A stretch of DNA of 64,000 nucleotides, from NCBI RefSeq assembly GCF_003112555.1, contig NZ_BEWB01000002.1:62001-126000 (forward strand). The letters run 5' to 3'. The position numbers were made by a program, and so were the translations under genes. The notes under the pieces were generated by a model. The model was given only the letters and a program-made list of their open reading frames with translations. It made no database searches and was not told where the DNA came from. Shown in pieces: positions 1 through 8,446 of this stretch (position 1 is the stretch's first letter; every line of letters begins with the position of its first letter). Source of the DNA: Streptomyces coelicoflavus (lineage in GTDB: Bacteria > Actinomycetota > Actinomycetes > Streptomycetales > Streptomycetaceae).

Positions 1-287
1 TGCTCGTGCGGCAGGACTCGGGCGACGGCGAGCGGCGTTCCGGGGGCGGCATCCTGATCCCCGCGACGGCGGCCGTCGGCAAGCGGCTGGCCTGGGCCGA
101 GGTCGTCGCGGTCGGGCAGAACGTCCGGACCGTGGAGCCGGGCGACCGGGTGCTGTACGACCCGGAGGACCGTGCCGAGGTCGAGGTGCGGGGTGTGGGC
201 TACGTGCTGATGCGCGAGCGTGATCTGCACGCCGTGGCGGCGGACCGGTTCGAGGGGTCGGAGGACTCCACCGGGCTGTACCTCTGA
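1..287 (+). CDS. GroES (Cpn10)-like co-chaperonin, 5' truncated by window edge
   Basis: The reading frame is open from the first bases and ends at 287, giving about 95 residues of the C-terminal part of a Cpn10-type protein. Visible features are the mobile-loop-like stretch SGGGILIPATA near the visible start, then VGQNVRTVEPGDRVLYDP and a beta-strand-rich end, as in GroES, which caps GroEL in the cytoplasm. The in-frame GTG at 6 is not a credible start because the preceding codon continues the typical DRVLV-type beta strand, so the true start lies upstream of the window. It looks like the divergent GroES-like paralogue found in Streptomyces rather than the main groES, but this is inferred from the fragment. 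A strong hairpin terminator follows 25 bases after the stop. Confidence 0.85.
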   Translation, partial: LVRQDSGDGERRSGGGILIPATAAVGKRLAWAEVVAVGQNVRTVEPGDRVLYDPEDRAEVEVRGVGYVLMRERDLHAVAADRFEGSEDSTGLYL

Positions 288-311
288 ATCACGGGTTCAG
301 GTGGGACTTCG

Positions 312-345
312 GGGGCTGGTGATCAAGGTCACCAGCCCCTTTCTC
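312..345 (+). terminator. Rho-independent-type terminator after groES-like gene
   Basis: An 11-bp perfect stem (312-322 GGGGCTGGTGA pairing with 329-339) closes a 6-nt loop and is followed by a pyrimidine-rich tract CTTTCTCCT. It sits between the groES-like stop and the riboswitch, and separates the two transcription units. Confidence 0.8.
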
Positions 346-379
346 CTGTCTCCGCCTGTCTTTGCTACGTTGGGAAACA

Positions 380-420
380 CCCGACGAGACGCGCCGTACC
401 GGGCCAGGAAAAGACGACGC
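380..420 (+). promoter_or_regulatory. Guanidine-III riboswitch
   Basis: This ~41-nt element closely follows the guanidine-III consensus as I recall it from the Thermobifida fusca example: ACGAG, GCGCCGTACC, then CAGGA, AAGACG and CGC in the same order and spacing. It forms an H-type pseudoknot: CCCG at 380-383 pairs with CGGG at 400-403, and GCGCCGT at 391-397 pairs with ACGACGC at 414-420 with one C-A mismatch. It lies 33 nt upstream of the start codon of a Gdx-type SMR exporter, the usual partner. The ribosome-binding site GGAGG at 441-445 lies downstream, so control of translation initiation is likely. The mismatch in the second helix is the only departure noticed. Confidence 0.85.
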
Positions 421-453
421 ACCCCGTTCAGTTCGTTCACGGAGGTGCCTGTC

Positions 454-774
454 ATGGCGTGGGTTCTGCTGTTCGTCGCCGGTCTGCTCGAGGTCGGCTG
501 GTCGATCGGGATGAAGTACACCGACGGTTTCACCCGGCTGTGGCCGAGTGTGTTCACGGGTGCCGGGATCGTCGCGAGCATGGTGCTGCTGTCGTACGCG
601 GCCCGGACGCTGCCCATCGGTACCGCCTACGGCGTGTGGGTGGGGATCGGTGCGGCCGGGGCGGCGGTGCTCGGCATGGTGGTGCTGGGGGAGCCGGCGA
701 CCGCCGCCCGGATCTTCTTCATTTGTTTGCTGCTGGTCGCCGTCGTGGGGCTGAAGGCGACCTCCGGTCACTGA
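454..774 (+). CDS. gdx: SMR-family guanidinium exporter (Gdx/SugE type)
   Basis: A 106-residue protein with four hydrophobic helices, the normal size for small multidrug resistance proteins. The essential Glu is E13 in FVAGLLEVGW, and the segments KYTDGFTRLWPS, LPIGTAYGVWVGIGA and GEPATAARI are those of the Gdx (SugE) branch rather than EmrE. Gdx proteins act as dual-topology dimers in the cytoplasmic membrane and exchange guanidinium for protons. The start at ATG 454 is fixed by GGAGG 8 nt upstream. The guanidine-III riboswitch just upstream independently supports guanidinium as substrate. The 3' end overlaps the convergent penicillin-binding protein gene by 7 bp. Confidence 0.92.
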   Translation: MAWVLLFVAGLLEVGWSIGMKYTDGFTRLWPSVFTGAGIVASMVLLSYAARTLPIGTAYGVWVGIGAAGAAVLGMVVLGEPATAARIFFICLLLVAVVGLKATSGH

Positions 775-3176
775 CGCCGGGGGGTGCCCGGGAAGCCCGG
801 GAGACCGGTGTCGGAGTCGCCGCCGCCCGCGCCGTCGGTGGCCCCGCCGCCCGGGTCGGTGCCGCCGTTGGAGGAGTCGTCGCCGGGGTCGCCGCCCGAG
901 TCGCCGCCGCCCGTGGGTCCGGGCTCGGTGCTGGGGCCGCCCGTGGAGGGAGTGCCGCCGCCGGTCGTCGGGGGGCCGGTCTCGGTGCCGCCGGAGTCGC
1001 CGGGCGGGGTGCTGCCGCCCGAGTCGCCCGGGGTCCGGGTGTCGTCCTCCTCGTCGGTGGACGGGGTGTCCGGGTCGCCGCTGCCGCTCTCGTCGCCGTC
1101 GCCGGGTTCGTCCGAGGCGTCGCTGCTCGGGGGCGCGGTGACGTCGGCGCCCGTCTGGAGCTGGAGGTCGAAGTCGGCGACGGGTTCGCCCTCGAGGGCG
1201 TTGCGGGTGTACTGGCTCCAGATCTCGGCGGGGGCGCCGCCGCCGTTGATCCGGGGGAGGCCCATGGCGCCGTAGAGGGACTTGTGGGCGGCGGTCTTGG
1301 GGTCCTGGCCCATGACGGCGACGACGGTCGCGAGGTCGGGGGTGTAGCCGGCGAACCAGGCGGCGGTGTCCTCCTCGGCGGTGCCGGTCTTGGCCGCGGC
1401 GGGGCGGCCGACGGCCTGGGCGGCGCTCGCGGTGCCGTTCTGGACGACGCTGCGCAGGACGGACGTGGTGGTGTCGGCGGCCTCGCGGCTGACGGCCTGG
1501 TGCTCGCGCCGTTCGGGCAGCTCGATCTCGTGCTTGCCGTCCTTCATGACCTTCTCGACCAGCGTGTAGGTGCTGTGCCTGCCGTGGTTGGCGAGGGTCG
1601 CGTAGGCCTCCGCCATGTCGAGGGGGCTGGCGGTGGCGACGCCGAGGGCGATGGAGGGGGAGGGGGTCAGTTCGGGCGTGTTCTTGGAGAGGCCGAGGTC
1701 GATCGCGGTCTGCATGACCTTGTCGGAGCCGACGTCGACGGCCATCTGGGCGTACACGGCGTTGATGGACTTGTCGGTGGCCTCGCGGACGGTGACGTTG
1801 CCGTAGTCGCGGTGGTCCTCGTTCTCCGGGGCGTAGCGGCCGCCGGCCCAGCCCTCGACGGGGCGTTCGCTGGTGCCGTCGTAGCGGGTGTTCGGGTTGA
1901 TGGTGCGGCCGTCCTGCGTCTCGGAGTGGTTCTCGACGGCGGACGTGAACACGAAGGGCTTGAAGGTGGAGCCGACCTGGAAGTCGCGGCGGGTGGCGTT
2001 GGGCGTGTACTGCTTGACGTAGTCGATGCCGTTGTACATCGCGACGACCTTGCCGGTCTTCGGGTCGACGGAGGCGCCGCCCGCGCGGACGTAGGTGTCG
2101 ACCTTGCGTTCCTTCTTGTCCAGCTGGGACATCAGTTTGTCGTCGACGGCCTTGACGAAGGCGTCCTGCTTGTCCTTCTGGAGGGTGGTGGTGATGCGGT
2201 AGCCGCCGCGGCCGAGTTCCTCCTCGTCGACGATGCCGTTCTCGATCAGGTACTTCTTGACGATGTTGACGACGTAGCCGCGCTGTCCGGACATGTTGGT
2301 GGAGATCGTGGACTGCTTGGGCTTGGGGAACTTCGCTGCGGCGCGGTCGGAGGGGCTGAGCCAGCCCTTGTCGACCATGCCGTTCATGACGTAGTTCCAG
2401 CGGGCCTCGGCGGCGGGCTTGTTCTCGGGGTGGGCGACGACGTCGTACTGGCTGGGGGCGTTGAGCAGGGAGGCGAGGTAGGCGCCCTGGGCGGCGGTGA
2501 GGTCCTTGGCGTCGACGCCGAAGTAGGCCTGGGCGGCGGACTGGATGCCGTAGGCGCCGCGGCCGAAGAAGCTGGTGTTGAGGTAGCCCTCGAGGATCTC
2601 GGACTTGCTCTTCTCGCGGTCGAGCTTGATCGCGATGAAGAACTCCTTCACCTTGCGGGTGACGGTCTGGTCCTGGGCCAGGTAGTAGTTCTTGACGTAC
2701 TGCTGGGTGATCGTGGAGCCGGACTGCTTGCCCTTGCCGGTGGCGGTGTTCCAGCCGGCGCGGACCATCGCCATGGGGTCGATGGCGGACTCGGAGTAGA
2801 AGTCGCGGTCCTCGGCGGCGAGCACGGCGTGCTGGGCGTCCTTGGAGATGCGGGCGAGGCCGACGCTCTCGCGGTTGACCTCGCCGTCGCGGGCGAGGAC
2901 GCTGCCGTCGGCGTACAGGTAGACGTTGGACTGCTTGGTGGCGAGCGCGTTGGCGGCGGGGATCTGCACCAGGTGGTAGCCGAGGAAGAAGCCTCCGACG
3001 ATCAGCAGCAGGCCGACGACGACGGTGCTCAGCACGATGCGCCAGGTGGGGATCAGCCGGCGCCAGCCGGTGCGCTTGGGCCGCTTGGGCTTCTTCGCCT
3101 TCCCGGCGGCCTCCGGTGCTCCCGACGCCCAGCCCCGGTTCGGCTGCTGTGGCTGCGGCTGCGGCTCGTCGCTCAT
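768..3176 (-). CDS. Class A penicillin-binding protein (glycosyltransferase/transpeptidase)
   Basis: An 802-residue bifunctional peptidoglycan synthase. A basic Pro/Gln-rich cytoplasmic tail (1-48) precedes one membrane helix (about 48-70). The glycosyltransferase domain (about 95-280) has catalytic Glu122 in AAEDRDFYSE and the SGSTITQQYVKN motif. The transpeptidase domain (about 360-660) has S403-TFK, S470-IN and K596-TGT. The last ~130 residues are a low-complexity Gly/Pro/Ser/Asp tail, probably spanning the wall. ATG 3176 is preferred because AGGAG lies upstream at a 12-nt spacing, while the ATG at 3200 has no such site. It is divergent from the ABC exporter genes and overlaps gdx tail to tail. 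Which of the several Streptomyces class A PBPs it is cannot be told from sequence alone. Confidence 0.93.
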   Translation of the reverse strand: MSDEPQPQPQQPNRGWASGAPEAAGKAKKPKRPKRTGWRRLIPTWRIVLSTVVVGLLLIVGGFFLGYHLVQIPAANALATKQSNVYLYADGSVLARDGEVNRESVGLARISKDAQHAVLAAEDRDFYSESAIDPMAMVRAGWNTATGKGKQSGSTITQQYVKNYYLAQDQTVTRKVKEFFIAIKLDREKSKSEILEGYLNTSFFGRGAYGIQSAAQAYFGVDAKDLTAAQGAYLASLLNAPSQYDVVAHPENKPAAEARWNYVMNGMVDKGWLSPSDRAAAKFPKPKQSTISTNMSGQRGYVVNIVKKYLIENGIVDEEELGRGGYRITTTLQKDKQDAFVKAVDDKLMSQLDKKERKVDTYVRAGGASVDPKTGKVVAMYNGIDYVKQYTPNATRRDFQVGSTFKPFVFTSAVENHSETQDGRTINPNTRYDGTSERPVEGWAGGRYAPENEDHRDYGNVTVREATDKSINAVYAQMAVDVGSDKVMQTAIDLGLSKNTPELTPSPSIALGVATASPLDMAEAYATLANHGRHSTYTLVEKVMKDGKHEIELPERREHQAVSREAADTTTSVLRSVVQNGTASAAQAVGRPAAAKTGTAEEDTAAWFAGYTPDLATVVAVMGQDPKTAAHKSLYGAMGLPRINGGGAPAEIWSQYTRNALEGEPVADFDLQLQTGADVTAPPSSDASDEPGDGDESGSGDPDTPSTDEEDDTRTPGDSGGSTPPGDSGGTETGPPTTGGGTPSTGGPSTEPGPTGGGDSGGDPGDDSSNGGTDPGGGATDGAGGGDSDTGLPGFPGTPRRQ

Positions 3177-3356
3177 CTCGTGCACGGACTCCTGTTTCAT
3201 TTCGTACGGTTTTCGTACGTCTGAGTTCTTCTGAAGAAGACTCTCGCACCGTGGGTTCCGTTCCCACTCGACGGCACACCCGTGAAATTCCGTGGCGGGG
3301 GCCTTGGCGGTCGCACTAGGCTCCTGCGCTTCGGTGCCGGTCGGAGGGGGAGGGCT

Positions 3357-4163
3357 GTGAGTGCGGGCTCGGGGCGGTTGTACGGGGCCGTCGCGGCGGG
3401 TGGATTCCGACGGTACGCGACGTATCGGGCGGCCACGGCGGCCGGGGTGTTCACGAACACCGTCTTCGGACTGATCCTCGTATACACCTATCTGGCCCTG
3501 TGGGACGAGAAACCGCAGCTCGGAGGGTATGACCAGGCGCAGGCCGTGACGTTCGTGTGGCTGGGGCAGGCGCTGCTGGCGGCGCTGGCGATCGGCGGCG
3601 GGGGCTTCGAGGACGAGCTGATGGAGCGCATCCGTACGGGTGATGTGGCCGTCGATCTGTACCGTCCGGTCGATCTCCAGATGTGGTGGCTGGCGGCGGA
3701 CGTGGGCCGGGCGGTGTTCCAGCTGCTGGGCCGCGGGGTGGTGCCGTTCGTGTTCGGATCGTTGTTCTTTCCGGTGGCGCTGCCGCGGGAGGTCTCCGTG
3801 TGGGCGGCGTTCCTGGTGACGCTGGTGCTGGCGATGCTGGTGGGTTTCGCGCTGCGCTATCTGGTGGCGCTGTCGGCGTTCTGGCTGCTGGACGGGACCG
3901 GGGTGACGCAGATGGCGTGGCTGGCGGGACTGTTCTGCTCGGGGATGCTGCTGCCGCTGAACGTGTTCCCGGGGGCGCTCGGCGACGTGGTGCGGGCGCT
4001 GCCGTGGTCGTCGCTGCTCCAGGCACCGGCGGACGTGCTGCTCGGGGAGGCGGATCCGCTGCGGACGTATCTGTTCCAGGCGTCCTGGGCGGTGGCGCTG
4101 CTGGCACTGGGCCGGCTGGTGCAGTCGGCGGCGACGCGACGGGTGGTGGTCCAGGGTGGCTGA
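3357..4163 (+). CDS. ABC-2 family transporter permease, first subunit
   Basis: A 268-residue protein with about six hydrophobic segments and the charged cytosolic segment MERIRTGDVAVDLYRPVDLQ. That RTG-x(4)-LLRPV-like element is shared with the next gene and typifies the ABC-2 membrane family PF06182. The GTG start at 3357 follows a purine-rich GGAGGGGGAGGG Shine-Dalgarno tract. The stop overlaps the next permease by 8 bp, and both precede an ATPase gene, so the three form one exporter operon with a heterodimeric membrane part. The substrate is unknown. Confidence 0.85.
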   Translation: MSAGSGRLYGAVAAGGFRRYATYRAATAAGVFTNTVFGLILVYTYLALWDEKPQLGGYDQAQAVTFVWLGQALLAALAIGGGGFEDELMERIRTGDVAVDLYRPVDLQMWWLAADVGRAVFQLLGRGVVPFVFGSLFFPVALPREVSVWAAFLVTLVLAMLVGFALRYLVALSAFWLLDGTGVTQMAWLAGLFCSGMLLPLNVFPGALGDVVRALPWSSLLQAPADVLLGEADPLRTYLFQASWAVALLALGRLVQSAATRRVVVQGG

Positions 4164-4998
4164 GCCGGCCGGCACGGAGGTACGGCGCGGGCGGGCCGTC
4201 GAGGGGGTGCGTGCGTACGGGCTGATCGCCGGGATGTGGATCAGGTCGACGATGGCGTACCGGACGTCGTTCGCGCTGACGACGGTCGGGAACTTCGCGA
4301 TGACCGCGCTGGACTTCGTGGCGATCCTGCTGATGTTCTCCCGGGTCGACGCGCTGGGCGGCTGGTCGCTGCCCGAGGTGGCGTTCCTGTACGGACTGTC
4401 CGGGGTGTCCTTCGGTCTGGCCGACCTGGCGATCGGCTCGATGGAGCGGCTGGGGCGCCGGGTGCGGGACGGCACGCTGGACACGCTGCTGGTGCGTCCG
4501 GTGCCGGTGCTCGCGCAGGTGGCGGCGGACCGGTTCGCGCTGCGCCGGCTGGGCCGGGTGCTGCAGGGGCTGCTGGTGCTCGGGTACGCGCTGGTGGTCC
4601 TCGACGTCGACTGGACGGCGGGGAAGCTGCTGCTGATGCCGGTGGCGCTGCTGAGCGGGGCGGGGATCTTCTGCGCGGTGTTCGTGGCGGCGGGGGCGTT
4701 CCAGTTCGCGGCGCAGGACGCCTCGGAGGTGGCCAACGCCTTCACCTATGGCGGTACGACGATGTTGCAGTACCCGCCGACGGTGTTCGCCCTCGACCTG
4801 GTGCGCGGGGCGACGTTCGTGGTGCCGCTGGCGTTCGTGAACTGGCTGCCGGCGAGCTATCTGCTGGGGCGGCCGTATCCGCTGGACCTGCCGGAGTGGG
4901 TGGCGTTCACGCCGCCGCTCGCGGCCGTGGCCTGCTGCGCCCTGGCGGGGCTGGCCTGGCGGGCGGGCCTGCGTTCGTACCGGAGCACCGGGAGCTGA
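4156..4998 (+). CDS. ABC-2 family transporter permease, second subunit
   Basis: A 280-residue membrane protein of the same PF06182-type family as its upstream neighbour, with about six hydrophobic segments and the cytosolic motif RVRDGTLDTLLVRPVPVL. It begins at GTG 4156 inside the end of the preceding gene, which suggests translational coupling, and ends 5 bp before the ATPase gene. It presumably pairs with the first permease to form the channel of an exporter. No substrate information is visible. Confidence 0.87.
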   Translation: MAEPAGTEVRRGRAVEGVRAYGLIAGMWIRSTMAYRTSFALTTVGNFAMTALDFVAILLMFSRVDALGGWSLPEVAFLYGLSGVSFGLADLAIGSMERLGRRVRDGTLDTLLVRPVPVLAQVAADRFALRRLGRVLQGLLVLGYALVVLDVDWTAGKLLLMPVALLSGAGIFCAVFVAAGAFQFAAQDASEVANAFTYGGTTMLQYPPTVFALDLVRGATFVVPLAFVNWLPASYLLGRPYPLDLPEWVAFTPPLAAVACCALAGLAWRAGLRSYRSTGS

Positions 4999-5003
4999 GG
5001 GAG

Positions 5004-6059
5004 ATGCGGGAGATGCGGGAGAGCCGGCGAACGAGGGAGACGGCGGAGACGGCGGAGACGGAGACCGTGACGGTGACGGAGACGGAGACGGGCGTCGCGC
5101 CCTTCATCGAGCTGGACGGCGTCGAGAAGGTCTTCGACGTGCGCAAGAAGACCGGTTTCATGAAGCGGGAGCGGCGGCAGGTGCGCGCCGTGGACGGGCT
5201 GTCGTTCACGGTGTCGCGTGGCGAGATGGTGGGCTACATCGGTCCCAACGGCGCCGGGAAGTCGACGACGATCAAGATGCTCACCGGCATCCTGACGCCG
5301 AGCGGCGGCCGGCTGCGGGTGGCCGGCATCGACCCGTCCCGGGACCGGACCCGGCTGGCGCACCGCATGGGCGTGGTCTTCGGGCAGCGCACGACGCTGT
5401 GGTGGGACCTGCCGCTGATCGACTCCTACCGGCTGGTGCACCGCATGTACCGCGTTCCCGACGCCCGTTATCGGGAGAACCTGGACCGCTGCGTGGAACT
5501 CCTCCAGCTCCAGGACCTGTTGGACGTGCCGGTGCGGCAACTGTCGCTCGGCCAGCGGATGCGCGGCGACATCGCGGCGGCGCTGCTGCACGATCCGGAC
5601 GTGCTGTACCTGGACGAGCCGACGATCGGTCTCGACGTGGTCTCGAAGAACAAGGTGCGGGGGTTTCTGCGGGACTTGAACGCGGAGCGCGGCACGACGG
5701 TGCTGCTGACCACGCACGACCTCCAGGACATCGAGCAGCTGTGCTCGCGGGTCATGGTCATCGACCACGGTCGGCTGATGTACGACGGTCCGCTGGACGG
5801 CCTGCACGAGGTGGGGGAGAGCGAACGCACCCTGGTGGTGGACCTGGAACGGGAGTTGCCGCCGATCGAGGTGCCGGAGCCGGCGCGGGTGGTGCGGGTG
5901 GAGGGGCCGCGGCAGTGGCTGGCGTTCCCGGCGTCGGCGTCGGCGGCCGGGCTGGTGGCGGCGGTCGCGGCCCGGTATCCGCTGGTGGACCTGTCGGTGC
6001 GGGAGCCGGACATCGAGTCGGTGATCGCGAAGATGTACGCGGAACGCGCGGGCGCGTAG
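5004..6059 (+). CDS. ABC transporter ATP-binding protein
   Basis: A 351-residue ATPase of the ABC-2/DrrA-like type. After an odd Glu/Thr/Arg-rich leader (residues 1-32) come Walker A GPNGAGKST (80-88), the signature LSLGQRMR, Walker B VLYLDEPTIGLD and the switch histidine in TTHDL. A C-terminal domain of about 90 residues follows. ATG 5004 has GGAG at 4991-4994 as a Shine-Dalgarno sequence, but ATG 5013 or a GTG within the leader are possible. It is the third gene of the exporter operon and energises the two permeases. The leader DNA is a run of degenerate gagacggcg units, unlike the rest of the gene. Confidence 0.92.
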   Translation: MREMRESRRTRETAETAETETVTVTETETGVAPFIELDGVEKVFDVRKKTGFMKRERRQVRAVDGLSFTVSRGEMVGYIGPNGAGKSTTIKMLTGILTPSGGRLRVAGIDPSRDRTRLAHRMGVVFGQRTTLWWDLPLIDSYRLVHRMYRVPDARYRENLDRCVELLQLQDLLDVPVRQLSLGQRMRGDIAAALLHDPDVLYLDEPTIGLDVVSKNKVRGFLRDLNAERGTTVLLTTHDLQDIEQLCSRVMVIDHGRLMYDGPLDGLHEVGESERTLVVDLERELPPIEVPEPARVVRVEGPRQWLAFPASASAAGLVAAVAARYPLVDLSVREPDIESVIAKMYAERAGA

Positions 6060-6092
6060 TGTCCGGCGCGGTCACCTCGTAGGCTGCTGTTC

Positions 6093-6929
6093 ATGACCGA
6101 CGACGCCCCGGAACTCCGCGCATCCGACGCCGACCGTGAACGAGTCGCCGAGGTCCTGCGCGACGCCCTCGCCGAGGGGCGCCTGGACATGACCGAGTTC
6201 GAGGAGCGGCTGGACGCCACGTACAGCGCGCGGACGTACGGCGAGCTGGCGCCGATCACCCGTGACCTGCCGGTCGGCACGGTGGCCGAGGCGCCCCGGG
6301 TGTCGATGACCAAGGAGCCCGCGCGGGACGGGGGCTGGGCGGGGCGGATCACCGGCGCGGAGCCCTCGTCGACCTGGGCGGTCGCGGTGATGTCCGGCTT
6401 CCAGCGCAAGGGGCGCTGGACGGTGCCGGGGCGGTTCAACTGCTTCGCGTTCTGGGGCGGTGGGGAGATCGATCTGCGCGAGGCGGACTTCTCGGCCGGC
6501 GAGGTCGTGATCAACTGCGTCGCGGTCATGGGCGGGATGAACGTGGTCGTGCCGCCGGGTGTCGAGGTGATCGTGCGCGGCATCGGCATCATGGGCGGCT
6601 TCGACCACAGCGAGGAGGGCGTCCCCGGTGACCGGGGCGCCCCGCGCGTGGTCGTGACGGGCTTCGCCTTCTGGGGCGGCGTCGGCGTCGAGCGCAAGGT
6701 GACGCGGGCGGAGCGGCAGCGTCTGAAGGAGGAGCGCCGGCAGGAGAAGCTGGAGCGCAGGGCCGCGCGGAGGGAGCTGCACTCCGCTGCCCGGGAGGAC
6801 GCGGAGGACGCCCACCGCAGGATGCTGGACGACCACCGGGACATGCTGCGCGAGCACCGCGACGACCGCCGCGACCGCCGCGACCTGCGCCGCGAGGACC
6901 GCGACCGCCGCAGGCGGGGCGAGGACTGA
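6093..6929 (+). CDS. DUF1707 protein with LiaF-like C-terminal domain
   Basis: A 278-residue protein. Residues 8-60 are a DUF1707 (SHOCT-like) domain with the typical RASDADRERVAEVLRDALAEGRL and FEERLDATYSART segments. The middle (about 90-200) has repeated beta-strand units such as FNCFAFWGGGEIDLREADF and VAVMGGMNVVVPPGVEV, like the cell-wall-active antibiotic response (LiaF C-terminal) fold. The last 75 residues are a highly charged Arg/Glu/Asp coiled coil. No signal peptide or membrane helix is visible. It lies 33 bp after the ABC ATPase and may be co-transcribed. A link to envelope stress is suggested by the domain but not shown. Confidence 0.85.
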   Translation: MTDDAPELRASDADRERVAEVLRDALAEGRLDMTEFEERLDATYSARTYGELAPITRDLPVGTVAEAPRVSMTKEPARDGGWAGRITGAEPSSTWAVAVMSGFQRKGRWTVPGRFNCFAFWGGGEIDLREADFSAGEVVINCVAVMGGMNVVVPPGVEVIVRGIGIMGGFDHSEEGVPGDRGAPRVVVTGFAFWGGVGVERKVTRAERQRLKEERRQEKLERRAARRELHSAAREDAEDAHRRMLDDHRDMLREHRDDRRDRRDLRREDRDRRRRGED

Positions 6930-7018
6930 CGCCCGAGGCACGCACGCCTGGGGCACGCCCGGGGCCGCGCACGACGGTGAACGCCTCCCCCGGCTCCGGC
7001 GAGTCGGCAAGTCGGCGG

Positions 7019-8446
7019 CTACGGCGTATGACGGGCCGCGACGCAGTACCCCGTGCCGCCGAGGGAGTGGACACCGGCCACGCCCATCGGCAGCTCGTGG
7101 GTGTCGGCGCGGGCGAGCAGCCGCAGGACGTCCGCGCTGACGCTCCGCACGTCCCCGCGGCTGGAGACGGGGGTGCCGGGCCACAGGCGGGCGGCGAGTT
7201 GTCCGGCACAGGCGAGGTCGATCGTGTTGAGTCCGCTGAGCGCGACGTGCGCCGGCCGGGGGCTCGGACGGTGCCGGAGCAGCACGCCGTCCAGCGGCAT
7301 CGGCCGGTCGGGCGCGTCGGGGACCGGCGGGCTGAGCAGCGCACACGTGTGCAGCACGGGGCTGCCCGCGTCCCCGGGGGTCGCGGCCCGCAGCCGGAGG
7401 GCGGTGGAGCCCCCGCGCATGTGCGGCAGGTCGGGGCACTCCATCAGCGTGAGGGCCTGGGAGAGGGAGCCGTGGACGAGGTCGACCCCGCAGACCACCA
7501 CGTCGTCCGCCCGGCCCAGGGTCACCAGGTCCTGGGCCACGGCCAGGGCCGTCATGCTTCCGCCGGACGAGCCGACGAGTACGAGCGTTTCGTCGAAGCC
7601 GAGCCGTCCGGCCGTCGAGGGGACGGCGAGGCTCAGCGGCGGACCGGCGTCCCGGGGCGAGAGGGCGGCGAACGCCTGCTCGCCCGCGTCCGCGAGCAGG
7701 GAGGTCACGACGAGCGCGGTGCGCCGCCCCGGCTCGGGGGCGAGTCCGGTCAGCGCGCTCTCGAGAAGTTCGGCCCAGGGGAGACCGCCCGCGGTGTGGG
7801 GCCGTTCGACATGACCGGTCACGGTGAGGGGAACCACGGGCCGGCCGTGGGGGTCCGTTGGGTCCGATGGGTCCGTTGGGGCGGGGCGGGAGTCGGGGGC
7901 GGTCTGCCACAGCTCGGCCGTCGCGGACGCCTCCTCGTCTCCGGTCAGTTCCGCGGTCACCACGACGACCTGGTCGGCGCGGTGCGCCGCGAGCCAGAGC
8001 TGTGCCAGTCGCCCGGCCTGCCCGGGGTCGGCGGGGACGGTGGCGATGGGGCCGTGGGCGCCGAGGAGTGCGGACACGCTCCGGGCGATGCGCCCGACCG
8101 GGAAGTAGGCGATCGACCGGAAGAGGTCGGTGGCGGCCCGTTCACCGCGCTGCATCGAGGAGCCGAACTCGGGAAGCCGTCGCAGCAGCGCGTGCTGGTC
8201 GCCCCGGTCGGTGGCGAGGACGAGACCGAGCCGGGGAGCGGCCGCGAGGGAGGGGACGCTGTCCCGCAGCGCGCGGGCCGCCCGCCCGGCGGCCCGCGTG
8301 ACGTACAGGCCGTGGTCGAACCGCCTGGTCCGCAGCACCTCTTCGGCGGTCGCGGGGGAGAGCCCTTCGGGCAGGGCGGTGGACGCGCCGAGTACGGTCG
8401 CCGGCCGCCGGCCGTACTCGGCGCGCTGGGTGGCGATCGGCCTCAT
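7019..8446 (-). CDS. Ketosynthase/thiolase-fold protein lacking the catalytic cysteine
   Basis: A 475-residue protein, last gene of a five-gene overlapping operon; its ATG overlaps the preceding stop as ATGA. Two segments resemble the N-terminal half of beta-ketoacyl synthases: residues ~75-170 (ending HRADQVVVVTAEL) and ~285-345 (VGSSGGSMTALAVAQDLVTLGRADDVVVCGVD). The C-terminus has a GVHSLGGTGYCVAA stretch like the final Gly-rich loop of the fold. At the nucleophile positions, where a TACASG-like motif is expected, the protein has TVPADPG and VGSSGG, so no active-site Cys is present. It is probably a non-catalytic or alternative-nucleophile member. What it does with its beta-rich operon partners is unknown. 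Confidence 0.6.
   Translation of the reverse strand: MRPIATQRAEYGRRPATVLGASTALPEGLSPATAEEVLRTRRFDHGLYVTRAAGRAARALRDSVPSLAAAPRLGLVLATDRGDQHALLRRLPEFGSSMQRGERAATDLFRSIAYFPVGRIARSVSALLGAHGPIATVPADPGQAGRLAQLWLAAHRADQVVVVTAELTGDEEASATAELWQTAPDSRPAPTDPSDPTDPHGRPVVPLTVTGHVERPHTAGGLPWAELLESALTGLAPEPGRRTALVVTSLLADAGEQAFAALSPRDAGPPLSLAVPSTAGRLGFDETLVLVGSSGGSMTALAVAQDLVTLGRADDVVVCGVDLVHGSLSQALTLMECPDLPHMRGGSTALRLRAATPGDAGSPVLHTCALLSPPVPDAPDRPMPLDGVLLRHRPSPRPAHVALSGLNTIDLACAGQLAARLWPGTPVSSRGDVRSVSADVLRLLARADTHELPMGVAGVHSLGGTGYCVAARHTP

Noticed and set aside
459..3224. A 921-codon plus-strand frame opposite the PBP gene
   Set aside because: Gly/Val/Ala-rich mirror of the real gene with no domain pattern.
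289..3279. A 996-codon minus-strand open frame across the penicillin-binding protein region
   Set aside because: The product is Arg/Pro/His-rich nonsense typical of an antisense or shifted frame in GC-rich DNA; the PBP frame has full catalytic motifs.
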